This document shows, piece by piece, positions 27,187-37,126 of a stretch of DNA of 37,211 nucleotides. The translations under genes were made by a program, and so were the position numbers. How positions within the stretch are numbered: the stretch's first letter is position 1; each line of letters opens with the position of its first letter. The DNA is from Chara braunii (lineage: Eukaryota > Streptophyta > Charophyceae > Charales > Characeae). The notes below the pieces were generated by a model that was not told the DNA's origin, ran no database searches, and saw nothing but the letters and a program-made list of their open reading frames with translations. The stretch spans positions 1,300,706 through 1,337,916 of the forward strand of contig BFEA01000211.1 of NCBI GenBank assembly GCA_003427395.1, in the 5' to 3' direction.

Positions 27187-30100
27187 CGCTACAGCAAACC
27201 GGGGGGAACCGGCCCGGTCGACCGGCCGGTAGGACCGGTCCGGTTCCGGTTGGGGGAGGACCCCCCGGTCCTACCGGGTTTTTAGCACTGACGCCCACTG
27301 AGATGGGCACACAGCCATTGATTCTTCTTCTTCTTCGTTTCTTTTTCTATTTGACCCGATTTGGTGAAACAATCAGAGTTTTTCGGAAGAAAACGCAAAA
27401 CAAAAAAGCTGCAGCGAACTCATTGTCTCCTTGCTTTGCTGGCACCTGTGGCTGATAAAACACCTTCACCTTCCTTTCTGCTTTGCACTTCCCATCTTTC
27501 CCCCCTGCTTCACCCTTCGCCCTCGTTCCTGTGCTTCACCCACTTTCCCTCGTCACACTTGGGTGACATTTGTAGCTGACGTACCATCCTTCGCCCCCGA
27601 CCTCTGCTTTTATTTTTTATTTTTTTTTATTTTTTTGGACCATTTCTCGATTTATGCGTGTCATCCTTGCGCAGGGGCCATGCAATCTTCTCTGTATCGT
27701 TCCAATTTTAACAGATGTACAGTTGCTTCCATTCTGCACTCAAACCCTTTCCTCTGATTCATTTTTTTTTTTTTAAATGACGACAACCTTGAGATAGCAT
27801 CTTTGTGTGAAGTTCTGAACTGATCGACCTCAGGTAAATTCAGAGGTATTTTAATTTTTAAAACTTTTACACATCCTGCTTCAATTGGGATTTGATTTCT
27901 TCTCCTTTTTTCTGTAAAACAAGTAAGGATATATATACATATATATATAAGCTATATTCTTATCTTAAGTATGCCTCACACTACCTTACGTATAAGACTT
28001 AGCACACCAGGAATACTCAAGTATGCCGGGGGCCACAACCGCAATCTGTAAGACGTAGGCAATAATCCCCACCGAGGAACGGCAGGGGCTGGTTCCATTG
28101 GAATTTGAACTCTGGTCCGTATTTTTACAGTTCATGGGGGGGCTACCAACGCAGCTAGGCCCAGATGGGCTAGAACAGCTCTTATCCGGATTCGTGTAAT
28201 GCTAATCACTGTACAGTGTGCACACTAAATTTGCTAATGGTTATTAAATAAATGAACGTACATGCCACTCTCACAAGTCATTCTACATCAGTTTAAATTC
28301 GCTAAAGGTTATTATAATGTTAAATAAATGAATGTACATGCCACTCTCACAAGTCATTCTACATCAGTAGCAGACTGGTAGGGTGAAGAAAGCCCAAAAA
28401 CTTGATGAAAACATTCCGATAACTGTTACAATGTTGCAAACAGACTGTGTACATAAACACATCAAACGCGCTAAAGATCACCTACAATAATTGACATGGT
28501 GACTGGCACATCATGCACGCATGACTACCGTCTTGAACGTCTTCACCCGAATACAAGGCCCTGTCATTATAGTTGTATTTGGGGCACTTTTCAGTCCAGG
28601 TGCAGCGATAATGACCGGGTGTTCTATTCGGGTGAAGACGGTAGCAAAGGCTTAGCAATTGTCAAAGCAAAAAATCAGCCAGCTTGCACGAGATGTCCCC
28701 TCCCATTTGCTTTCGACATCAGCAAAAGCAAAGTTGTATACACGCTCGTGCATGGTTTCGGTTTTTGGGCCTTTTTGGCCATTTTGAGTGGCGAGTGTGA
28801 TGACCTCCGCAGGCTGGACAGCTAGACAGGAAAACGTTGTGACGCTTCGCTTGGCTACCAGGTTCAATCTTCAAACCTTTTGTGGCAAGGCCCTTTTTTT
28901 CCCCTTCTTCGATGGATCACGGATCGGATATTAAACTGATCAGAAGAGATACTACACTCGATCTTCGTCAAAAGATCGAGAAAGGCGGTATTGTACCAAG
29001 ACCCTTCTATTGTTTGGTTGTTTGGTCAGAGAGATTTTCCACTGAATAAAAAAGTAACTAAACAAACTAAAATGAAGAACTTGATTTTATGATTTATCAC
29101 CTAATGCCTACCAGCCAAATGAAGAACTTGATCTATCACCTAATGCCTACCATTTGGCTGGTAATGTGCCAAGAGCTTGCCCAAAATGTGGAAGCGTAGA
29201 AAAGAAAAAAAAGACAGAAAGAGACGCCAAGGCAAACCATGTCAAAGAGATAACAACAAGTCAGGGAATATGGATGGGAAAGGGCTGTGGAGTTGGAAGT
29301 CGGAACAGTGCACCAACCTAAAAATCCCGCAACTGCTGCTCCAGCTGCGATGTACGTGAATTTGACAGTCAGCTGTTCACAAGCAATACGCCAAAACACT
29401 GTTATTGATAACTACATGAGAGAGGCAGCAGTGATTAGCGGTCGGGCAGATTTTCCATCACTAAGAGTAATAAAGGAGGAGAACAGAGGAGGAGGAGGAG
29501 GAGGAAAAGCAAGGGGAGCAGGAACAGCAAGGAAGGAGGGGAAACCCTGTTGTAAAGGTGAACGGAGGACGATTACGTCAAAAAAGTGAATGGAGGACGA
29601 TGACGTCAAAAAGGTGAATGGAGGACGATGACGTCAACAAGGTGAATGGAGGACGATGACGTCAACAAGGTGAATGGAGGAGCACAGAATCATCCATACA
29701 GCTGAACAATGGCCATGGTTGAAGAAGAGGACCACTGCAGACAAAGACGCAGAGTACAGGAGCGCTGAAGGACGGTGATGTCATAAACGTGATTGAATAG
29801 GAGGAGGAAAGGAGTAGGAGGAGGAGGAGAAGGAGGAGGAGGTGGAGGAGGAGGAGGAGGAGGAAAGCAGACGACGTGGAGGAGAGGAGCACAAGCAGAT
29901 GGGAGAGTACAAGCTAGCAATGCCCTAGCATCATGTATACAGTTGAATGCATGCAGCACACACGGAGGAAATTCCCGTGCCGGCTAAACAAAATCACCAC
30001 CTAGTGGTCCTGCACGATGAGATGTTGGCATCCTACAATTGGGGCCAGGCCCTTAAACAAGTCTATATCCATGCACAGTCAGATGGATTTTTTTTTTATA

Positions 30101-31087
30101 ATAAAGCAGCCTATCAAACATAAATTCAGGTACATACATTGCCTGCAAATCAATCAATGACATTTTATCTATTTGCTCAAGGTCTTCCAACCTCAATTAC
30201 CTCCATCTCGGGTGAATGTCTCTACCAACCCCAATTACCTTCTTACATGGCCCACTTGGATCTGTTTCTACCATTTCCACAAAATATGCGTAGAGTACCA
30301 AATGCAGCTTTGAAAATTTCTTCAGCAGTATTCCATTACCATACCACCCACTCCACATAGTATGACCCACACCACACACGGTTCATGTAGTATGACCCAC
30401 CATGGCACCGCCCAACCCGTGTCCCAAATGGTGCCACCTGCTTCACCTAGTATGACCTAACCCACACACTTGGGACCCGACTCGCATACCCGCTCAGCCA
30501 CATAGTACCGCCTGGCCGTGGCAAGGGAGGAATGGTGCCAGCTGTTGGAAATGTGTTTTTTTTTTTTCCTTTTATGTGGCCTCCCCCACGAATGTGGTGG
30601 GTATGCGCTTGTAACTACTAATATACGACGACATGTCCGAAGTCCCCCACCCTAAGCCACCACCCTAGGTCCCACTGTAAACAATAAAATTAAATAAAAT
30701 AGGTTCCCTCCCTAGAGCCTTGGTCACCTGGCTCACTTAGGCCTGGACCCCATAGGAATGCGGAAAGGAAAAATTTTGCTGCGGAAGTGTTTGCAGGACC
30801 CCACACCTCGCGGAAAAGTTTATGGAAAGGCCGAAATGTCTTTCAAAAACCGTATTCCGGGACCCCACAGCCCGCATTTTGTGGCCTGGAAGATCGCCTG
30901 TGGATGTTTTGACATGGTCCGTGGTCTGGAAAACAGCGAGAGGAGGAAATGACGCCGCAAATTTGTGCCAAAAGCTGAGGTTGGCCCCCAGAGCCGTTTT
31001 GAACTTTTCCAAACCCAGGTCCGGTGGGCGGGAGGCAGCAGCCAATAGCGATGAAGAGTGCCACACACACACACACACACACAAAAN

Positions 31088-31121
<34 letters not shown>

Positions 31122-33355
31122 GGAAAAAAGAACAAGACAAACGCGTGCCAACGGAAACAGGCAACCATTGGCTCAACTGATTTCCAGAGGGTTTTCCAAG
31201 CGCATTTGGTCCTCTGCGATGGGGTCCCGGAAAAAAGTACTTTCCGACTTTCCAAAATGACTTGCCCGCTTTTCGTGGCCACACGTCTTTTCCATCCACA
31301 TCGCAGTGGGGTCCGACCCTTAGTCACAAGCAAAACTCCAGTGTCAGAACTTACCAGCCAGGGTTACCCACGGAACACTTTAGCATTGCTATCTCCAAAT
31401 TTAGGCTGGTAATCAATCAGAGGGCTCCATCCACCAATCACAGCAGAGGATCACACTCAACAGATCCATCACCTGCACCCAAACCTGACACAAAGGCAGT
31501 GAGTCTGAGCAGCAGTTGTGCACAAGTGTCAGTCTGTTATTGGGGAGGGGTTCACAAGTGTTAGCCTGTTCACGGGGACGGGATCAGCTACCAGCCTCTC
31601 CCTCCCGGCTTTCCGTGGCCTTGCAGCTCACAGTTTCTGTCACTCCTTCGACAACCTGCTGACAGTCGAACTCAATCTTCTCCATCAATTCTCAGGGCCT
31701 ATTGACACGGCGCCTGAGGAGCACTACTCTGGCCTCTGGCACCCCGAGCCACGGTGGAAACGTTTCATTGAAACACCGTTATCATTTACGCGAAGAAGTC
31801 CATGCAGTGGAACTGTGACTCCAAGACCAGGGCCTAAGAGAAGGAATCTCCAGTCGCAGGGCCAGGGGCAGTCACGGTCGGCACCCAGAAGTCCACATTG
31901 CATCCCACCACCTCCTGGGCTAGTTGAGGTGGGATGGAGATGGCTTTGGGCACCATCAAAACCGCACACTTTATCCAAAGACGACCATATGAGTCAGCCC
32001 TCCAGTCCTGTGTATATCTATTTAGTATTTAGTATTTATTGGTGGGGGGTAATTAGTACGCAATGGCCTGGAATCGACTGATGGATAAGGACGCCCCCGT
32101 GACAAAGGCCTGGAATTGACTGATGGTACACACATTCCAGGCCAAATTGACTGATGGATAAGGACGCCCCCTTGCCCAGAGGGCAGCCCCCAAACAGAAT
32201 GTGCAGTCGATTTGGCCTGGAATGTGTGTACCATCAGTCAATTCCAGGCCTCTGGGCACGGGGGCGTCCTTATCCATCAGTCGATTCCAAACCAACGGGA
32301 ATTGTTGACGCAACTCGAATTGGGTACTAATCACCCTCCACCAATAAATACTAAATACTAAATAGATATACACACCCCAGGGACGCCTCCGTGCCCAGAG
32401 GGCAGCCCCCGAACAGAGCCAAGAACTGGGACTCTAGCCGTTTTCGTGATGAGTAAACCCTTTTGCAGGCCTTACATCAGTCGGGTGGTGGAACTACCGG
32501 TGGGCCCGTGGGAAAGGTGTCGTCAATTTGCAGGACTTGGCGACCCGTTTCAGATTGAGGCCCCACTTGCGCTCAGTGGTGAAGTTGTCGTCATCGTCAT
32601 TTAAGTATAATAATTGAGTTAATAGCATAAACTTACACTGGATCGAGCCCCCATTTGTGTTCGGTGGGAAAAGTCGTCATCTAAGGATAATTGGGTTATA
32701 GCATATACTTACACTGGGACTTTCTTGTTTGAATCTGCCCACAGTTACTGCTGCAGTGAAACTAGAAGAATGTTGTTAGTTTTTTTTTTGTTTTATGTTT
32801 TTTTTTTGTTTCGTTACCTCCGTTTTCCAAATTTACCACTGCCAGGTCACACACTCTGTCTCCCGCTATACAATCAGCCGGGTGGTGGAATTACCGGTAG
32901 GCACGTGGTCGTTCGTTTCCAGCGATGTATTATAAATTATGAAGCCTCAAAAAAAGGATGCTGCTACATGGGTGCGACCTATCCCAGAAATCTTGGGTTT
33001 TTTTTTTTATCATCGGTCCTCGTAGCGACAGCCAGAGATGAAGGACAGGAAAAATATCCGGTTAAGTGGGACCTCACTCCGGATGGATTGTTCTTTTCTT
33101 CCCAGATGTTGTGAAGATCAATGAGCTGAAATGGAGAATCGGTGCAAGTACGACTACATCCAGGGCATCTTGACTGTACAAAACAGAGAAAACAAAACAA
33201 AGGAGGAATGGAAAGAGAAAAGAAAAGGAAAGGAACCAAAAACCATAAAGTATTCAAGTGCGCTCTCATTATCTTAAGGAGGTGCTGCCCGAACGTCCAC
33301 ACACACGCACACACAGACTGACAGCTTTTTCTCTGCAGCGGTGTATACCAAACGC

Positions 33356-33402
<47 letters not shown>

Positions 33403-33543
33403 TGAGTCCTTATCCATCAGTTCAGTCGAATGCATCCTCGGCAGACTATATGTCCAGGTTCAACCTCCTGATGAGTCGGTGAAAGTCTGACGAAACAGTC
33501 TGGTACAGTCACGCTTTTTTTTTGAGTATATAACGAATATGAC

Positions 33544-33584
<41 letters not shown>

Positions 33585-36500
33585 GCGTGTGCGCGCGCAA
33601 AGTTGCTGGCTGCCTTCAACCATGTCAAGCTGCTGAACGTGCGGTCTTCTCAAACGGGAAGAGAAGACAGGTTACCGGTCCCGTTGCTTTCGTGTGGGCC
33701 CTTGCAAAGGGGTCTGCCGAATTTTCCTAGGCCCTTTCAACTTGAACTGGAAGAAGGCCAGGTTCGGTGAAGGGCCTTGGTCCGGGGCCAAGTCCCACTA
33801 GCAGCGTTGAGTTTCCTCAACAGCGCCCGAATCTGGACCTGCTTGAGGAGAGGTGCGGTTGAGGAAACTCAACGCGACTCTGCACATCTCCACAAAGCCG
33901 TCCACATTCGTGCGTTGAGGAAACTCAACCTAGTGGAACTTGGCCCCCGGGGTTCGCAGGTGGGGTACAAAGGAAAAAAACCAAACAAGCAATGGCGAAC
34001 CGACTCAGCTGGGGCGAGGTCCCACTTGCAAAGACGATTGGATTAACCGCCTGAATCTGGACGTGTTTTACACAGAGATGCAGAACAGCAGATCTATTGT
34101 GAGATTCTGCACTTCTTTCCGCAAAAGCGTCCTGTTTGCTAGTGGGACGACCTTGCCCCTGAACTGTTGAAAAATACAGACCTGAGGTCGAACACCACCG
34201 GAAGCAGATGAGTAGTAAGGGCGAGATCCCACTGGCAAAAACGATTGGAATAAGCGTCTGAATCTTGTTTGTGGTGAGCTGCAAAAACTGTAATTGATCT
34301 GCTTTTCTGCATCTCTTTCTGGAACACGTCCTGATTCAGACACTTATTCCAATCCTCTTTGCCCGTGCGATCTGGCCCTAATACTGCGATTCTGAATTAC
34401 CTAGGGCCAAAACAATAAAAGGGAGGGGTACCCAAGAGCCTAGCCCGGTGGGGACACCCATGAACTGTTGAAATACAGACCCCAGTTCGAATCCAGATGA
34501 TGGAACTTGACGAGTAAAACCTACTACTAATGAATTGCTTGGGGCCGGTCAGCTCAATGATAATATCTCAAGACCGTCATCCCTTCTTTACAAAAATAAA
34601 AATAAAATAAAAAAAAGGGAGGGTCTCCTGCTGCACTAGGTGGTCACTCAGATTAGACAGCCTTTGGCTGAGAGGTGCACGGGTTGAGAGCTGGAACTCG
34701 TTTGCTAAGTTATTAGTTATGGTATCTAGGGGATGCTGGACCCGATTTTCAGCTGGTTACCTGTCTAAAGGGAAACCGGGGGCCAAGTCCCACTTACGCT
34801 GATCTTTCATTCTTGGCCGTCGATCTTCCTATTCTACCACTTACGCTGATCTTTCATTCTTGGCCGTCGATCTTCCTATTCTATGATCGGAAATTGAGAT
34901 TTCGGTAAGTGGGACTTGGCCCCGGGTAAGGCTCTCGGTCTGTATGTGGCTTGGCTACTCCCGGTAGACTCTGAGGACCCCGACCTCAAAAGGTTATATC
35001 AGTTTATAAGGGACGCCGGGTCCGACTCACAGAAATAGATCGGAGGTCTATCACATAAGGGTTTTTTATTTTCTTCTCTCGACTTCTTTCAGATTCACCT
35101 TCCGCTACCGACTTGCCACTACTCCTAAGGCTATACGGGGGACCCTGCAAGCATAGCTTTTGCCTCTCACAGTGAAAGGGGACGCATGCTGCCCCTTGGC
35201 TTAGGGCCAGTGGGGATTGACCGCAAGAGCTCCTGGGGCGTGGTCCCACTAGCAAAGAGGATTGGATCGAATACCTGAATCTGGACGTGTGTGTGGAGAG
35301 GTGAAGGAAATCGAGATTGAACTGCTTTTCTGCATCTCGGCATAAAACACGTCCACATTCAGGCATTCGATCAGATCCTCTTTGCTAATCAGACCTCGGC
35401 CCTGAATGCCACTTGCATGCCTTAGCAACTGAGCTACGCGGATGGTCCATGCGCTATTCTGTTGTGTCAGAAAGAAAAAAGGAGTGATATGAACAATACC
35501 CCCATAATTGAGATGTATGCCAAAATGCCCCTTAGGCTAAAAGATGTGAACCTAGGGTAACGCCCCTCTAGAAGAAAAAAAACTTCTCTGGAATATCCCT
35601 GGCATCGGTCAATATACCTCTGCCGGGTACTGTCCAACTTTGCAAAATGCCCCTGCACTCACCAACATTTTCCTAGGCCCCATTGCAAAGTGCCCAGGCC
35701 CAAACGGCAAGGTCCAGATTGGAAATTTGCAGACAGGCCTGACAGGGGCATAACACAAAGATTCGGTCCAAAAGGGCATTCCGCTCTACCCACCCTTTCA
35801 CGGGCATTTCGGCATATATACTAGGCTACCAGCCGGGCCGCCCGGGTCCCGGGTGGCCAGCCCGTGCAAGGACCAGGGAAGGTCCCAGCAAAAAAAAAAA
35901 AAAAAAAGAAGAAAAAAAATCCGGGAAAAAAACTATGTTATGCAGAAAAATAAACTGACCAACCTTTTTCTCAGGGTCACATCGAAATTCTTCACCATAT
36001 TTAGAATAAAAAATAAATTCTAAAACTATATTTTTATTTTTATTTTTTTGGCCCGGCCGGGCAAGTGACCCCGGGCCACTCTGGTAGCCCAGCGTTATGC
36101 AGAAAAATAAACTGAACAACTTTTGCCTCAGAGTCAGATCGAAATTCCTTACCAAAAGAGGTTAAAAAATATTCCTTTAATTAATTAATTTATTTATTTT
36201 TTTGCCCCGGCCAGGCAAGTGGTCCCGGGCCACTCTCGTAGCCTCGCATATATCTAAATTTATGGGGCTATTTTGCAAATTACAAATCCTCGAGCCCCCC
36301 TTCCCCCCTCATTGAGTGCTGGAGGGTTCTTTTACCTTTTGCCTTAGAAAGAAACATCGTGATTGAGGCGTGAATCGTCGGCAACAGCATCGTCTGATCC
36401 AAATGCATCCCATCAATCAAATGGTAGAAGTCCTTTTCTTTTTCTTTTTCTTTTTCTTTTTCTTTTTCTTTTTTTTTCCTTTTTTTTCTTTTTTTTTTCT

Positions 36501-37126
36501 TTTTTTTGTTCTTTTTTTTTTCTTTTTTTTTTTCCCCTTTCTAAATACACCGTGATTGAGTCCTTCGGGACACCCGTTAAAATTGGAACGATACAGAGAA
36601 GATTGATTAGCATGGCCCATGCGCACGGATGACACGCATAAATCGAGAAATGGTCCAAATTAAAAAGAAAGGAAAAAAAAAAAAAAAAAAAAAGATATAC
36701 CCTGATTGAGGAGGCCTGGACAGTTCTTTTACCTTATTAACCTCGTGATTGAGGCGTCGAGCGTCGGCAGCGTGTGATCCAAATGCATCCATCAAATCGC
36801 CAAACAACAGCATGATACACGGCAGCGCAGCACCATTGAGAGCTGCACCGACTGTTCCCAAGAACATTAACAGATAGTCGAAGTTGTCCGCAAGTGAAAA
36901 CAGCTTCCACATCGGGACTGTCCTTGTCTGCCCCCCATGGCCGCCGTCCTTGCTGTCATTCTCCTTCTGCTTTCCATCATCCTTACATTTCTTCGATTTG
37001 CTGCTGTCATCAAAGCTCCCGCCTTTTTCCCCTTCTGGTCGGCTAATTCGCTCGGCACTCTCCTGCCCCTTCTCATTCCCTCCTCCCTCCATCTCCCCCT
37101 CCCCCGCCTCGTTTCTCAATCCACTA

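Larger units (their letters stand above)
26320..27290. mobile_element. hAT-like DNA element with 8-bp TSD, interrupted by an assembly gap
   Basis: The left end is CATGGCTGTGCCGGCAACCG. The right end, reversed, is CAGTGCTAAAAACCCGGTAG. The flanks are ACGTCCAC (26312-26319) and ACGCCCAC (27291-27298), an 8-nt duplication with one mismatch, the length typical of hAT. CCGGTT/AACCGG repeats fill both subterminal regions. A 385-nt N-run and a poly(A) lie inside, so internal coding cannot be judged. Confidence 0.65.
11747..29317 (-). other. Intron 2 of the ABCB gene (17.6 kb)
   Basis: 17571 nt, donor GTTGGT next to the microexon and acceptor GTGTTACAG. It is filled with repeats: LINE pieces (14.8-15.9, 16.5, 17.85-18.65 and 23.7-24.95 kb), U6-derived copies, SINEs, a hAT-like element, MITEs and tandem arrays. 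About 12.6-14.2 kb, 20.0-20.7 kb and 27.3-27.6 kb hold only unsupported short frames. An open frame at about 21993-22200 on the plus strand has normal amino-acid composition but no family I recognise. Confidence 0.87.
29373..36732 (-). other. Intron 1 of the ABCB gene (7.4 kb)
   Basis: 7360 nt, donor AAG|GTAAAAG and acceptor GTGAACAG. It holds a TGACGTCA minisatellite, (GGA)n, (CA)n tracts, a palindrome, a hammerhead-like motif, five foldback elements, SINEs, tandem dimers and a U6 retrocopy. Between 30000 and 31060 and from 31150 to 32000 I see no gene; the sequence from about 30735 to 31323 has weak GGACCCCA inverted ends. Confidence 0.87.

Noticed and set aside
30735-31323. Larger DNA transposon with GGACCCCA ends
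   Set aside because: The inverted ends match only over about 12 nt with gaps and no target duplication was found.
33806-33929. CRISPR-like array: three 16-nt repeats with 36- and 40-nt spacers
   Set aside because: The genome is eukaryotic, the repeats are inverted relative to each other and lie symmetrically in a foldback element.
36561-36661. Functional U6 snRNA gene
   Set aside because: There is no T-run terminator, a poly(A) tail and flanking duplication are present, and no U6 promoter elements are visible.
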